DNA of 64,000 bases from Vulcanimicrobiota bacterium (GCA_017307785.1 JAFKGI010000016.1:62001-126000); one strand, 5' to 3'. Positions 50,244-59,792 are shown, counted from the first letter of the stretch. Notes: generated by a model not told the origin, from the letters alone. Numbers and translations are program-made.

Positions 50244-51548
50244 TCAGGCGCCCGGTCCCGGTTCTTCGGTGATGACGATATTGTCGAGGCCATTGGAGGT
50301 GTCGGCGGCAACATCACCGTTTCGGAAGGTGATGACCGTGGCCGGACCAGCGGCGGTGAAGGTGAAGCTGAACTGTCTCCAGTTCATGACGTTGCTGCCG
50401 GCTCCGTCGCTGTTGGTGCCGGTGAAGGCAAGAACGCTGTTGATCTCCACGTTGACGGTGCTGGTGGTGCCGCCCGGTCCTCCAGGATCCACCTGGTTGC
50501 CGATGTAGAAGCTGACGCGATAGGTTTTGCCGGTCTCGGTGGTCAGTTGCTGGGAGACCCCCACATCGGCGATCCCGGTGAGGTCGGAGAACCCCGTCAA
50601 ATCCAGCGATTGAGTCCCGTCCTGGGCGCGGATGGTGGTGCCGCGAAAGACGAAATCCTGCTGGATGACGGCCACGTTGCCGCCGCCGTTTCCGACCACG
50701 GTCCAACCGGGAATGGTGGTGCTGTCGCCGGGGCTGGCGTTGATGAAGCCGCCGCTGTTGACGGTGGGAAGCTCGAAGCTGCGATTGGCGGCCAGGCTGG
50801 TCACCGTGCGGCTCAGCACTCCGGGAGCGTAGGCGTAAATCCACTGGGACTCGGCGGCCGGCAGCGCGGTGGGCGGATGGCCCAATTCCGTGTAGGCCGA
50901 GCCGTTGTAGGTCAGCACGCCCGGCCACAGCAAGAAGCTGGCGAAGGCGGCCGGCAAAGTGCCGCTTTGCCACTGAAACTGCGAGGTGGGGGTATTGACG
51001 CTGAAAGGAGTTCCCACCAGGTTCCAGCCCATGGCAAGATTGGTCGAGATGGTGGTCTGGGTCTGCTCGTCACCGTTCATGGTGACCTGGGTCGGTGAGC
51101 TGCAGTAAACCCAGTATCCAGTGAAGGGGTTGGAATTGAAGGCGCCGTTGTTGAAGTTCAGCTCCACGTAGTTGCCGGTGGTGGCGTCGTAACGGTAGCA
51201 GGCCAGCACGTTACCCGGTTGGCTGACGTTGAACTGACTGAGGCTGACAAAGGGCATCGAGAACATGTTCCAGCCGCTACGCAAGTTGACGACCAGCGGG
51301 TTGACACGCGGGCGCAGGTCCACCGCGTAGCCGGCGGGAAGCTCGGTCTGAATGCGCGTCGAGCCGGCGCTGGGAGGTTGACCGGGGGGAGCCGGCGGCA
51401 GCAGGCGGGGGGTAACCGAGCCGCTAGTGCTGGTGTTGGATTGACTCAGGCTGCCGCTGGAGCCGCCCGAAGTGACGCCGGAACCGCCGCATCCACTCAA
51501 AATCGCCAGCCCGGTCAAAACCACGGAAACGACAACTCTTGTACGCAC
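50244..51548 (-). CDS. Hypothetical lipoprotein with DUF642-like C-terminal domain
   Basis: The 434-residue product begins with a lipoprotein signal (VVLTGLAILSGCGGSG) and a Ser/Gly/Pro linker. Residues about 80-230 contain a WNMFSMP / MGWNLVGTPFSV duplicated motif. Residues 265-425 match DUF642-type galactose-binding-like sequence (RSFELPTVNSGGF, STTIPGWTVVG, DGTQSLDLTG, GVSQQLTTETGKTYRVSF). It is a likely surface-exposed binding protein. Confidence 0.7.
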   Translation of the reverse strand: MRTRVVVSVVLTGLAILSGCGGSGVTSGGSSGSLSQSNTSTSGSVTPRLLPPAPPGQPPSAGSTRIQTELPAGYAVDLRPRVNPLVVNLRSGWNMFSMPFVSLSQFNVSQPGNVLACYRYDATTGNYVELNFNNGAFNSNPFTGYWVYCSSPTQVTMNGDEQTQTTISTNLAMGWNLVGTPFSVNTPTSQFQWQSGTLPAAFASFLLWPGVLTYNGSAYTELGHPPTALPAAESQWIYAYAPGVLSRTVTSLAANRSFELPTVNSGGFINASPGDSTTIPGWTVVGNGGGNVAVIQQDFVFRGTTIRAQDGTQSLDLTGFSDLTGIADVGVSQQLTTETGKTYRVSFYIGNQVDPGGPGGTTSTVNVEINSVLAFTGTNSDGAGSNVMNWRQFSFTFTAAGPATVITFRNGDVAADTSNGLDNIVITEEPGPGA

Positions 51549-51605
51549 GCTATGCCCACCCCAGTCAAAAATTTGAGAAACTGTAGCATGAGCCGCGCGA
51601 GGGCG

Positions 51606-51992
51606 TCAACAAAGAGACTCGATAGCCCTCGCTAGAGCAGCCATAGAGCTGGTGCGCCGAATCAAGGCGTCCGGATGCACGGAAGGCGGCAGAGTGTAGA
51701 CAAAATCCACGGGACCCTCCAGGAGAACCACCTTCAGTCCGGGACAGGAGCGGCGGCAATCGGGCACCAGATTGGCCGCATGAACGACCATCTCGTCTTC
51801 CGCCAGCAGCACCCGGGGCTGATGCTCGACTACCAGGCGCAGAATCTCCCGCGCCTCGTCCGCCTCGCCTACGATGCGAAAACCGCCCAGGGCGCTCAAG
51901 GAGCGCAAGCCCTCCAGGAGGAGCGGATTGCGGCTGGCGGTCACCAGCTCGAGGATAGGTTTTTCCTGCACCGCGGTGCCTTCGCAACGCAT
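51606..51992 (-). CDS. Degenerate receiver-domain protein
   Basis: The 128-residue protein aligns with NarL-type receivers (NPLLLEGLRSLSALGGFRIV, GEADEAREILRLVVEHQPRV). The acidic pair is replaced by SR in TASRNP, the phosphoacceptor position in LLAEDEMV reads as Glu rather than Asp, and the conserved Lys is Arg (IRRTSS). No DNA-binding domain follows. It lies 35 bp after the large hybrid kinase and is probably cotranscribed. A phosphorylation-independent role is likely. Confidence 0.7.
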   Translation of the reverse strand: MRCEGTAVQEKPILELVTASRNPLLLEGLRSLSALGGFRIVGEADEAREILRLVVEHQPRVLLAEDEMVVHAANLVPDCRRSCPGLKVVLLEGPVDFVYTLPPSVHPDALIRRTSSMAALARAIESLC

Positions 51993-52027
51993 CTGAAATG
52001 GCCCGCTGGACAAGAACTGGACAGAGG

Positions 52028-54736
52028 TCAGCCGGGGGTCAGACGTTGCAGGGTCTGATAAATCGCATTCACATCGATGGGCTTGGTCAGGTGGGCGTCG
52101 CAGCCACATTCGGCGATGCGCTCACGGTCTTCCAGCATGGCATGAGCGGTCAGGGCTACGACGGGACCGCGATAGCCGCGCTCGCGCAGCATCCGGGTGG
52201 CGGTGAACCCGTCCAGTCGCGGCATCTGCATGTCCATGAGGACGACGTCGTAGGCCCCGGCAAGCGCCATTTCCAGGCCCTCTTGACCATCTTGAGCCAG
52301 CTCCACCAGCACCCCGGCACGCTCCAACAGGTGGCTGATGAGGCGCTGATTGTCCGGCAAGTCCTCTACCAGCAGCACGCGCAATCCTCGCAACTGAGGG
52401 TTTTGCTCGGGAACGTCGGCGCTGGCGGGCAGTGCTTCGCAGCTCTCGGCCCTCACGGTGGCGTGGAAACAGCAGCCGGCACCGGCCTGAGCGGTATCCA
52501 GCCAGACGTCGCCGCCCAGCGCCCGAGCCAGTTTGCGCGACAGGGCCAGCCCCAGGCCGGTGCCGCCGAAGCGCCGGGTGGTGCTGCCGTCGCCCTGAGA
52601 AAACGGCTGAAAGAGCCGGGCCGCCTGTTGTTCGGTGAGCCCGATGCCGGTGTCGCGCACCTGAAAGTGGAGCAGCCCCGATTGCAACTGGGCGGAAACG
52701 TGCACCGAGCCGACGGAAGTGAACTTGAGGGCGTTGCCGATGAGGTTGACCAGAATCTGCCGCAAGCGAGTCGGGTCGGTGCGCAGCCGCTCGGGAAGGT
52801 CGCTGGCTTCGAGTTCGAATCTCAAGCCCTTGGAACGCGCCTGCTCTTCGAAAAGGCCGCGGATCTCGGCCAGCACCTCGGCCAGAGAGAAATCCATCAG
52901 TTCCGGTTCGATCTGGCCGGCCTCCACTTTGGACAAATCCAGGATGTCGTCGATCAATCGCGTCAAAGCCACACCGTTGCGGGTGATGGTGGTCAAGAAC
53001 TCCAGTCGTTCTTCCGGCTCCAGAGTCTCGTCCTTGAGGATTTCCGAGTAGCCTAGAATGGCCGCCAGCGGCGTGCGAATCTCATGGCTCATGGTGGCCA
53101 AAAAAGCGCTTTTGGCGCGGTTGGCGTGTTCCGCCTGCTCGCGAGCGATCTTGAGGTCCTCGGTCAGCTGCTTGCCTTCGTGAATGTCGGTACAGGTGCC
53201 GGACCAGGCCACCAGTTGGCCACGCTCGCGCACCGCTTCGGCGCGCACCAGATGCCAGCGGTAGCTGTCGTCGACCCGGCGAATGCGAAACTCGGTGGTG
53301 TAGAGTTGGCCGCTCGCGACCGAACGCGCCCAGGCTTCCAGGGCGGAACTGCGGTCGTCGGGATGGACGAAGTCCAGCCAGCCATCCGGGCTCGAGCTGC
53401 CCGAATACTCGGTCCAGCGCTGGTTGGTGTAGTCGAGCCGCCCGTCGGGACGAGCCGTCCAGACGATCTGGGGCATACTGTCGGCCAGGCGGCGCATTTG
53501 ATTCAGATTGCTTTCCAGCATCAGCTGCGTGCGCTTGACTTCGGTGATGTTCTGGGAAGTGCCGACCAGGCCGACCGATCGGCCGCTCTGGTCCAGAACC
53601 GGCCGGCCACGCGCTTCGATCCAGACGATCTCGCCGGTCTGGCCGTGGCGCACGCGGTACTCGACCCGATAGGGCTGCTGGCGCTCGATGGCGTCCCCGA
53701 TGGCTTTCTCCACGCCGAGACGATCGCGCGCATCGATCAGGGCCAGAGCGTCCTGCAGCTGATCGGCCTCCGCCGACGCAGGTATACCCCAGTCTTCCCG
53801 CAGTTGCTGGCTAACACGGATCTTGCCGGTAAGCGGGTCATAGGACCAGTAGCCGATGCGCGAAACATCGAGGGCCACCGAGAGTCCGGTTTCATTTTCC
53901 TGAAGAGCACGCTCGATTTGCTTGAGATCGGTGATGTCGGTGAAGGCCACCAGCACCGTGCTCTCGTGGCCGTGCAGAGCGGGGATAGTTTCGCTGTTGA
54001 TGCTCAAACAGTGAGCCCCGTCGGGAGTGTTCCAGATAACCTGGTGGTTGACCAACTGCTCGCCCTGGGCGGCGCGGCGCGAGGGCAGCTGGTCGCTTTC
54101 TACGCGCCGGCCCTGCAGATCTTGGACCGACATCTCCTGGGCGTAATCCAGATCGGGCGAACCGATGGGAAGCGGGCGTCCCAAGACTTTTTCCACCTGG
54201 CGATTGGCGAAGAGATAGCGCCCGCTCTGGGGCTCCACCATCAGCAATCCCACCGGCAGCGCGTCGAGCACGGCGCGCAGCCAGAGCTCCTGGCTTTCCA
54301 CGGTCTTGCGGGCCTGCACGATGGCGGCCACGTCGTGGGCCACCACGATCACTCCTTCGACGGCGCCCTGCATGTCGCGCAGAGGGTGATAGGTGTAGGC
54401 CTGGTAGGTATCCACCAGCACTCCGTCGCGGCGCAGGGTGACCATGGCCTCTTGCTCGCGATGCTCCACGCCGGTCTGGTAGACCGAGTCTAGAGCCTCG
54501 TAGAAACCCAGACCTTCCAGCTCGGGGAAAGCCTCCCGAACGGTCAATCCCGTGAGCTTTCGCCTGCCGGCCAGTTCGTAGTAATCGGCGTTGTAAAACT
54601 CAAAACGATGATCGGGACCGCTGGTTACGGCAATCGCCACGGGAGCCTGATTGAGAACGGCGGCAAAGCGGGCTTCGAGCGCTTGAAACTTACGCTGATA
54701 GTGCAGTTGCTCGGACTGCTCGGGGCTTTCTTTCAC
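52028..54736 (-). CDS. Hybrid sensor histidine kinase with PAS array and receiver
   Basis: The 902-residue soluble protein has about four PAS segments between residues 20 and 520 ([68 protein letters not shown]). HisKA follows with His551 ([20 protein letters not shown]), then HATPase ([32 protein letters not shown]) and a receiver with Asp835 ([20 protein letters not shown]). It is followed by the degenerate receiver gene. Confidence 0.92.
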   Translation of the reverse strand: MKESPEQSEQLHYQRKFQALEARFAAVLNQAPVAIAVTSGPDHRFEFYNADYYELAGRRKLTGLTVREAFPELEGLGFYEALDSVYQTGVEHREQEAMVTLRRDGVLVDTYQAYTYHPLRDMQGAVEGVIVVAHDVAAIVQARKTVESQELWLRAVLDALPVGLLMVEPQSGRYLFANRQVEKVLGRPLPIGSPDLDYAQEMSVQDLQGRRVESDQLPSRRAAQGEQLVNHQVIWNTPDGAHCLSINSETIPALHGHESTVLVAFTDITDLKQIERALQENETGLSVALDVSRIGYWSYDPLTGKIRVSQQLREDWGIPASAEADQLQDALALIDARDRLGVEKAIGDAIERQQPYRVEYRVRHGQTGEIVWIEARGRPVLDQSGRSVGLVGTSQNITEVKRTQLMLESNLNQMRRLADSMPQIVWTARPDGRLDYTNQRWTEYSGSSSPDGWLDFVHPDDRSSALEAWARSVASGQLYTTEFRIRRVDDSYRWHLVRAEAVRERGQLVAWSGTCTDIHEGKQLTEDLKIAREQAEHANRAKSAFLATMSHEIRTPLAAILGYSEILKDETLEPEERLEFLTTITRNGVALTRLIDDILDLSKVEAGQIEPELMDFSLAEVLAEIRGLFEEQARSKGLRFELEASDLPERLRTDPTRLRQILVNLIGNALKFTSVGSVHVSAQLQSGLLHFQVRDTGIGLTEQQAARLFQPFSQGDGSTTRRFGGTGLGLALSRKLARALGGDVWLDTAQAGAGCCFHATVRAESCEALPASADVPEQNPQLRGLRVLLVEDLPDNQRLISHLLERAGVLVELAQDGQEGLEMALAGAYDVVLMDMQMPRLDGFTATRMLRERGYRGPVVALTAHAMLEDRERIAECGCDAHLTKPIDVNAIYQTLQRLTPG

Positions 54737-54901
54737 TGGTTGCAGCGTTCCGGCTCGGGATCTAGTTTCCTCGAGACGAATTTACTAGAAGCCAAAGGAC
54801 ACGGTCGCGCCAAAAAAGTACGAGCGTAACGGGCACGACAGGAGCGCAGCCCGGCCTGCAGATCCATCGCATCCATTAGAGTGTTAGTGGAGGATGGTGC
54901 G

Positions 54902-55057
54902 ATGCTGGTAAAGAGTCCAAAGATGCGCAAGCTACTGAGAGTAGACTTGCAACTTTGCGTGGGGAAAGCCATTCAGGAGGCTCTGGGCGACGAAGCCACA
55001 GAGCCCCCGATCGGCACCTGGTTCCGCCTGAGCGAACCCAAGGTGCCGCTAACTTAA
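54902..55057 (+). CDS. Small protein, 51 residues
   Basis: The frame runs from ATG 54902 (MLVKSPKMRKLLRVDLQLCV) to TAA 55055-55057, with GGAGG about 9 bases upstream. It contains a basic helix and then an acidic, Pro-containing tail. Its TAA interlocks with that of the convergent membrane gene (TTAA), the same arrangement as several confirmed gene pairs here, which supports it being real. The gap 54737-54901 shows nothing else. Confidence 0.55.
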   Translation: MLVKSPKMRKLLRVDLQLCVGKAIQEALGDEATEPPIGTWFRLSEPKVPLT

Positions 55058-55362
55058 TCGGGATTGCGCTGGGCGAAGGCCAGGCCGATGGCACCGCCGA
55101 CGTAGGCGCCGGCCAGACTGCCGGCCAGAATCAGAGGGAGCGGGTGGATGCCGAAGTAGGCTCCGCCCAAAAAGCCCAGACTGACCCCGCTGCACACGCC
55201 GCCGGCGGCACACACTCCCATCAGCTTGTAGTTGGGTTCCCAGCCATCGGGATTGGGATTCATTCCCCAATCCTGCTCTTCGTCGTCTTTCTGCTTCTTG
55301 TCAAACGAGAACGGGATCAATCCCTTGGTGGGAACGGGCGGTTGATTTCTTTGAATGTGCAT
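55054..55362 (-). CDS. Small glycine-zipper membrane protein
   Basis: I start at ATG 55362 (MHIQRNQPPVPTKGLIPFSF), with TAGGAG 5 bases upstream, giving 102 residues. A charged N-terminal region is followed by two Gly/Ala-rich membrane helices (LMGVCAAGGVCSGVSLGFLG, LILAGSLAGAYVGGAIGLAF). No family was recognised. It is the last gene of a run starting with the MerR-type regulator, 8 bp after the His/Met-rich gene. Confidence 0.7.
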   Translation of the reverse strand: MHIQRNQPPVPTKGLIPFSFDKKQKDDEEQDWGMNPNPDGWEPNYKLMGVCAAGGVCSGVSLGFLGGAYFGIHPLPLILAGSLAGAYVGGAIGLAFAQRNPD

Positions 55363-55370
55363 GAAAACTC

Positions 55371-56141
55371 CTAGTGGCTCAAGCCTGCTTGCTGCAGGGA
55401 AATCTGACTGGCGGTCACGGCCGCCATGCCGAGGTAGAGAGGGAAGGCCGCGCCGGGGAAGAGCTGGGCAGCGGCCAGACAACCGCCGTGGGCCATCTTG
55501 AGGGCACCGGCGACTCGATCGTGGCGGCAGTCTTGCTGACTGCCGCGCACCAGTTGATAGGCTCCCAGAGCCACTTCGCCCAGGCCGTGAGCGGCCATGA
55601 GCCCGGAAGAGTAGGCGCCCAGTCCGCTCTGGGGAGCCAGCATGGCCCCGGCCATCACGCCGCAACTGGCGCTCATCAACAGGTGATTGGCGCCCTCCAG
55701 TCGGGTCAAGTTGTCTTTGGAGGTGATCATCTGGGCGCCGTGGACGGCCGCCCCCACCGCCACAACGCCACTGAGCAGCCCGGAGCCAGTTGCCAGCCAG
55801 TCCGTAGCGGAACTGGAGGCGGCGGGCATGGAATGGCCCATCTGCGAGTGATCCATTTTCGAGTGGTCCATGGACATGTGGTGACCTGCGTGTGGATCCG
55901 CGGGTGTGCTGCCGCCGCAAATCGGCCCCATGTCCATGGGAGGAGCGGAGTGCTGATGATGCCCGCCAGCGGGGGGAGTCATGGCCAGCATGGCCGCGTC
56001 GTGGCCGACGTGAAGCAGCGCTCCGGTCAAGCCGTGGTGGTGATGCTCGCCCCCTCCGGGAGGCGGAGGGGTGGGATTTTCGGGCGTGTTTTTCTGCAGG
56101 CGGCGCGAAACGCCGCCCTGAGGGGCTTTTTGAATCTGCAT
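55371..56141 (-). CDS. His/Met-rich membrane protein, possible metal binding
   Basis: The 256-residue product has about 15 His in its first 110 residues, with GGGEHHHHG, GGHHQHS and MDHSKMDHSQMGHSM. The last motif resembles His/Met repeats of copper-resistance proteins. Residues about 115-250 form hydrophobic Gly/Ala-rich helices, so it is membrane-embedded. There is no classical signal peptide. It lies between the Cys-rich secreted gene and the glycine-zipper gene on the same strand. Confidence 0.7.
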   Translation of the reverse strand: MQIQKAPQGGVSRRLQKNTPENPTPPPPGGGEHHHHGLTGALLHVGHDAAMLAMTPPAGGHHQHSAPPMDMGPICGGSTPADPHAGHHMSMDHSKMDHSQMGHSMPAASSSATDWLATGSGLLSGVVAVGAAVHGAQMITSKDNLTRLEGANHLLMSASCGVMAGAMLAPQSGLGAYSSGLMAAHGLGEVALGAYQLVRGSQQDCRHDRVAGALKMAHGGCLAAAQLFPGAAFPLYLGMAAVTASQISLQQAGLSH

Positions 56142-56186
56142 GGGTTCTCCTGAAATTGAAAAAATCGGACCGTGTGGAAACGACGG

Positions 56187-56510
56187 TCAGATTCGCGGCG
56201 GCGGAGGTTCAGGAGCGAGAGCGGGACAGAGAGGGCGTGGGGCGGGGGGCCGATGGCCGGCCGCCAGCTGGGTGTGTACGGGAGCCAGCAGGGGCTGCAT
56301 GGCGGGGGGACAGAGCACCTCGAAGCGCGGCGGAGCCGGCGCCTGAGGGCCGGGTTTCTCCAGGGCCAGGCGATAACACAGCTCGTGTTCGTCGCAGTGG
56401 CAAACCTGATCGACGTGCTTGGGACATGCGTGACCGCAGAAGTCGTCCTGAGCCCAAACCAGGGCGGGACAACAGCAAATCCAAAGGATCAGCAGGAGCA
56501 GTCGCAGCAT
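56187..56510 (-). CDS. Small secreted Cys-rich protein
   Basis: The 107-residue product has a signal peptide (MLRLLLLILWICCCPALVWA) and then DDFCGHACPKHVDQVCHCDE, followed by HELCY, so the mature protein opens with five Cys and several His. A Pro-rich tail follows. The Cys/His spacing suggests metal binding or disulfides. It lies 30 bp after the MerR-type regulator gene on the same strand. Confidence 0.65.
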   Translation of the reverse strand: MLRLLLLILWICCCPALVWAQDDFCGHACPKHVDQVCHCDEHELCYRLALEKPGPQAPAPPRFEVLCPPAMQPLLAPVHTQLAAGHRPPAPRPLCPALAPEPPPPRI

Positions 56511-56543
56511 TGGGTGATTCTGACCATCGACCCTGAAAAATAG

Positions 56544-57341
56544 CTAAAAAGCGGGCCCATCGTAAACGCGCCAGGGCGACTCCGCCAGGCACTTCTCCCC
56601 CATCAGCAGGACCTCGCTATCGGGAAGCTCGCTGGCCAGCCGCAGCAGCTCCGGGCGGGCCCGCTCCCAGGCGGGAGCGTCCGGCACGGCCAGGGTCAGC
56701 ATGCTCGGCCGCAGCCGGATGGCGGCCGCCAGCACCGCCTCCGGGGCCACGTCAACGCCCAGGTTGATGACGTGAAATCCCCGGTCCAGCAGCCACAAAT
56801 CAACCAGACTCAAAGGAAACCAGGGAAGTCCACCGGCCAGGGAACAGCACATCGCCAACCGGCCACCGGGGTTTCCTGCCCGCGAACTCAGCATCATTTC
56901 CAGGCGGCTGGCCAGGCACTGCTTGAGCAAGCGGCGAGCCACCCGCTCGCGGGGAGCGTCGCGTTGTTCGTGCAGTAACGGCAGAATGACCCGCTGCAGT
57001 TGCTCCCGATAAGAGAAGCGTGCGAGCAATGCGTCGAGCAGCGAGTGGACGGCCTGGGAGTCGAGGTTGACGGACTCGAACCAGATCTGTTCCAGCATCT
57101 TCTCCAACCAGTTGGCGGGATGGGGAGCGGAGGATTTGACCACATCGACGATTTCGCTGATGTTGCGGCCCTGAGCCAGCAGCAACTTGATCTGCTGGGC
57201 ACGGCGCAAGTCTTCGGCACTGTAGGCACGGTGACCGCTATCGGTGCGACGGGGGGAAAACAGATCGAAACGACGTTCCCAAGCTCGCAGTAGAGTCGCC
57301 GAAAATCCCGTCAGCGAAACGAAATTACGCATCTTATACAT
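56544..57341 (-). CDS. MerR-family regulator with B12-binding-like domain
   Basis: I start at ATG 57341 (MYKMRNFVSLTGFSATLLRA), giving 265 residues. The N-terminal winged helix is MerR-type (RAWERRFDLFSPRRTDSGHR, AYSAEDLRRAQQIKLLLAQG). The C-terminal half resembles the cobalamin-binding domain of CarH/LitR regulators (DLWLLDRGFHVINLGVDVAP, EAVLAAAIRLRPSMLTLAVP). The expected cobalamin-ligand His motif (GExHxxG-type) and the EH pair in the helical domain are absent (GGLPWFPLS, RLLKQ). It leads a run with the Cys-rich and His/Met-rich genes. Confidence 0.78.
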   Translation of the reverse strand: MYKMRNFVSLTGFSATLLRAWERRFDLFSPRRTDSGHRAYSAEDLRRAQQIKLLLAQGRNISEIVDVVKSSAPHPANWLEKMLEQIWFESVNLDSQAVHSLLDALLARFSYREQLQRVILPLLHEQRDAPRERVARRLLKQCLASRLEMMLSSRAGNPGGRLAMCCSLAGGLPWFPLSLVDLWLLDRGFHVINLGVDVAPEAVLAAAIRLRPSMLTLAVPDAPAWERARPELLRLASELPDSEVLLMGEKCLAESPWRVYDGPAF

Positions 57342-57429
57342 AGGAATCAATCATTTCCGAAAACCGGCGCCAAGACCTTCGCCGAGGCCGAGAAAGGCGA
57401 GCTACCTCGGGCTGCGAAAGCTCTCCGGC

Positions 57430-57882
57430 ATGCTCCAGGCCAGGCTCTCTCCAGACCCGATGCGCGACGGGACGTTGCGCCTGGAGCTGGTCGGAACCGA
57501 CCCCCATGACGCTCGGCTTCATCTGCGCTGCTATTACTTTGGGATGTTTCTCGAGGGAATCGAGGAGATGGTGGGTGAGATCGAGCTGCGGCTACGCGAC
57601 GATCGCGACACGCTCCTTTATCTGGGTCAGGTGGGCTACTCGGTGGAACCGGACTATCAGGGGCAGCACCTGGCCGCCCGCAGCTTGAAACTGTTGAAGC
57701 CTCTGGCCAGGCGCCATCAGCTGCGCGAACTTTGGATCACCTGCGATCCGCACAACCTGGCTTCGCGGCGAACCTGCGAACTGGCGGGAGCGGTTTTTCA
57801 AGAAGTGGTCACTCTGCCCCGAGGCCACGCTCTTTACGCGGTGGGACTGCGGCAGAAATGTCGCTATCGGCTGCGACTTTAA
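57430..57882 (+). CDS. GNAT-family N-acetyltransferase
   Basis: The product of about 150 residues has GNAT motifs: YFGMFLEGIEEMVGEIELRL, the LYLGQVGYSVEPDYQGQHLA acetyl-CoA loop region, LRELWITCDPHNLASRRTCE and GAVFQEVVTLP. It matches a widespread unnamed GNAT subgroup that ends in KCRYRLRL-like sequence. I start at ATG 57430 because the frame upstream runs into the divergent MerR region. A later ATG (MRDG) is possible. The substrate is unknown. Confidence 0.8.
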   Translation: MLQARLSPDPMRDGTLRLELVGTDPHDARLHLRCYYFGMFLEGIEEMVGEIELRLRDDRDTLLYLGQVGYSVEPDYQGQHLAARSLKLLKPLARRHQLRELWITCDPHNLASRRTCELAGAVFQEVVTLPRGHALYAVGLRQKCRYRLRL

Positions 57883-58097
57883 CCCCGGGGCGGTTGAACC
57901 GTAATCTTGTCGCGGATTTCGCCGCTGCGGGCGTGGACCAGTAGTTCTCCCCCGCCGGCGTCGTGGATGGCCCGATGGCCCGCCTCGATGGCCTGTCGCT
58001 GGGTCGGATGGACGGAGACCGGAGCCTGGCCGCTGGGGGCTTTCAGGGCCCAGCCCTCCTTGTGCGGGGTGACGTGCATGGATCTTGCGTTTGCCAT
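57879..58097 (-). CDS. DUF2188-domain protein
   Basis: The 72-residue protein fits DUF2188: HVTPHKEGWALKAPSGQAPV, followed by TQRQAIEAGHRAIHDAGGGE and LLVHARSGEIRDKITV. The function of the family is unknown. AGGAGG lies 6 bases before the ATG. Its stop interlocks with that of the convergent GNAT gene (TTAA). Confidence 0.88.
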   Translation of the reverse strand: MANARSMHVTPHKEGWALKAPSGQAPVSVHPTQRQAIEAGHRAIHDAGGGELLVHARSGEIRDKITVQPPRG

Positions 58098-58172
58098 GGG
58101 GCCTCCTGGAAGAAGTGTGGTTCCAGTCTACAAGCTCGGGCCCGGGACTTCACCGACCATTTGTACAGCTCT

Positions 58173-59432
58173 TCAGGATCCCGGTACCGCGGACCCGTTC
58201 TCACGCTCGGCCCCCCGCAGCAACCCGGCCCAGTAGAACCAGATGAAGAGCGAGCCGAGAGCCAGCGAGCCCAGGCTGAGAAAAGCCGTAGGGTAGCCCA
58301 GATGCTCAGCCACCCAGTAGCCGAGCAGCGGGCTCAGACAACCGCCGATGGCCTGGATGGTGGCCACGGCCCCCTGGCCCAGGTTGACCCTGCCGGTGCC
58401 GGCCAGGATGCGCGCCACCAGGCCGGGCACGGCCACGGACTGCAATCCCGCCCCTACCCCATCGAGAATCTGCACCGGATAGATGCCCCAATGTTGGATG
58501 AACAGGGCTGCGATCAAGCCGCGCAGAGGCAAGGCCAGGAAACTCACCAGCAGGACCAGCCAGTAGCCGCGCTTTTCGGCCACTCCGGTGGCCACCAGAC
58601 TCACAGCCACCATCACCAGCTGGGCCACCACGATGGTTTTGGCGGTCAGGGCGGCCGGATCTCCCTGGTGGGCGGCGACCAGCGACAGTCCGTAGAGCGG
58701 CAGCATGGCGGCATTGCCCAGGTGAAAAAAGGCCAGCGCCAGGCCCAGCATTCGCAACGGCAAGTTGTCCCAAAGCTGGCGCAGCGATTGGCCGTCGGAA
58801 AGATCTTCGCCTTCCAGTCCGCGCGCGGCCTGGTGATCGATCTCGGCTTCCGGGATCTGGAGCACGGACCAGACGGACAGTGCGCCGAAGGCGGCGGCCA
58901 GCCAGAAAACCGCTACGAATCCATACTTCCAGCCCAGATAGCCGGAGAGGGCGGCGCCCACCACGTTGCCCGCATGATTGTAGGCCTGGTTGACGCCATT
59001 CTGATGAGTAAATCCGCTCTGGCGGAACATCCCCAGGGTGATTCCCGCCACCGCCGGCCCGATGGCGGCCCCCACGATGGCGGTGGCCATCTGCGATCCC
59101 ACCACCACCCAGTAGGACTGAGAAAGAAAGAGCAGACCGGAGGCCAGCAGAGTGAGCAGGCCGGAGACCACGATGCACTCTCGCTTGCGTCGGGTGGCAT
59201 CCACCAGCGCACCGGCCGGAGCACCAAAGAGCATACCGGCCAGACCGCCCAGAGTCATGACTTGACCGATCTGGCCGGTCTGCCAGCCCTTGCCCTGCAG
59301 AAAGACGCCCAGAAACGGTCCCATGCCAGCCTGCATGTCGGCCATGAAGAAGTTGAGGGCGTGCAAGTAGCGTCGGGATTTCAAAGTGGCTTGATTATAC
59401 GCGGTCGCCTTCGAGGGTTCACGGATCCTCAT
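58173..59432 (-). CDS. Major facilitator superfamily transporter
   Basis: The 419-residue product has twelve predicted membrane helices, the MFS loop 2-3 motif region (GGLAGMLFGAPAGALVDATR, RKRE) and a central charged loop (EAEIDHQAARGLEGEDLSDG). The exported or imported compound is unknown. A perfect TATAAT lies on the minus strand near 59396, close to an alternative TTG start (59384, LKSRRYLHALNFF), so the true start may be there. Confidence 0.88.
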   Translation of the reverse strand: MRIREPSKATAYNQATLKSRRYLHALNFFMADMQAGMGPFLGVFLQGKGWQTGQIGQVMTLGGLAGMLFGAPAGALVDATRRKRECIVVSGLLTLLASGLLFLSQSYWVVVGSQMATAIVGAAIGPAVAGITLGMFRQSGFTHQNGVNQAYNHAGNVVGAALSGYLGWKYGFVAVFWLAAAFGALSVWSVLQIPEAEIDHQAARGLEGEDLSDGQSLRQLWDNLPLRMLGLALAFFHLGNAAMLPLYGLSLVAAHQGDPAALTAKTIVVAQLVMVAVSLVATGVAEKRGYWLVLLVSFLALPLRGLIAALFIQHWGIYPVQILDGVGAGLQSVAVPGLVARILAGTGRVNLGQGAVATIQAIGGCLSPLLGYWVAEHLGYPTAFLSLGSLALGSLFIWFYWAGLLRGAERENGSAVPGS

Positions 59433-59538
59433 CAGCCAGTGCGAGTATGTCGATCCCGGTAAGTCGGGACGGTGGGCCGAAGCCGGTTTTCTGGGAAGGG
59501 GTTAGCCTTGGCCTACCAACACGAGGAGAAATGCTGAT

Positions 59539-59745
59539 ATGAATTGGGATATCATCAAAGGCAAATGGGGACAGCTGAAAGGCGAGGCCCGCAAGCAGTG
59601 GGGCAATCTGACCGACGACGACTGGGATAAGTTCCACGGCGATCGCGAAAAGCTCTCGGGCAAGCTGCAAGAGAGCTACGGCTGGGCCAAGCAGGACGCG
59701 GAGACGCACATCGACAACTTCTTCCGGCCCCACGCCAATCCCTAA
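59539..59745 (+). CDS. CsbD-family stress protein
   Basis: The 68-residue hydrophilic protein matches CsbD: MNWDIIKGKWGQLKGEARKQ, WGNLTDDDWDKFHGDREKLS and a closing KLQESYGWAKQDAE. CsbD proteins accumulate under general stress, and their biochemical role is not established. GAGGAG lies well placed upstream, and a strong terminator follows. Confidence 0.95.
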   Translation: MNWDIIKGKWGQLKGEARKQWGNLTDDDWDKFHGDREKLSGKLQESYGWAKQDAETHIDNFFRPHANP

Positions 59746-59752
59746 AATTAAG

Positions 59753-59783
59753 AAAAAGCCCCCGTTTTGACGGGGGCTTTTTT
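59753..59783. terminator. Bidirectional rho-independent terminator
   Basis: GCCCCCG-TTTTGA-CGGGGGC forms a 7-base stem flanked by an A run on the left (59753-59757) and a T run on the right (59778-59783). It ends CsbD on the plus strand and the bestrophin gene on the minus strand. Confidence 0.92.
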
Positions 59784-59792
59784 GTGTTCGGC

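Noticed and set aside
54737..54972. Minus-strand frame upstream of the large hybrid kinase.
   Set aside because: No ribosome site, no recognisable domain, and it conflicts with the better supported plus-strand 51-residue gene.
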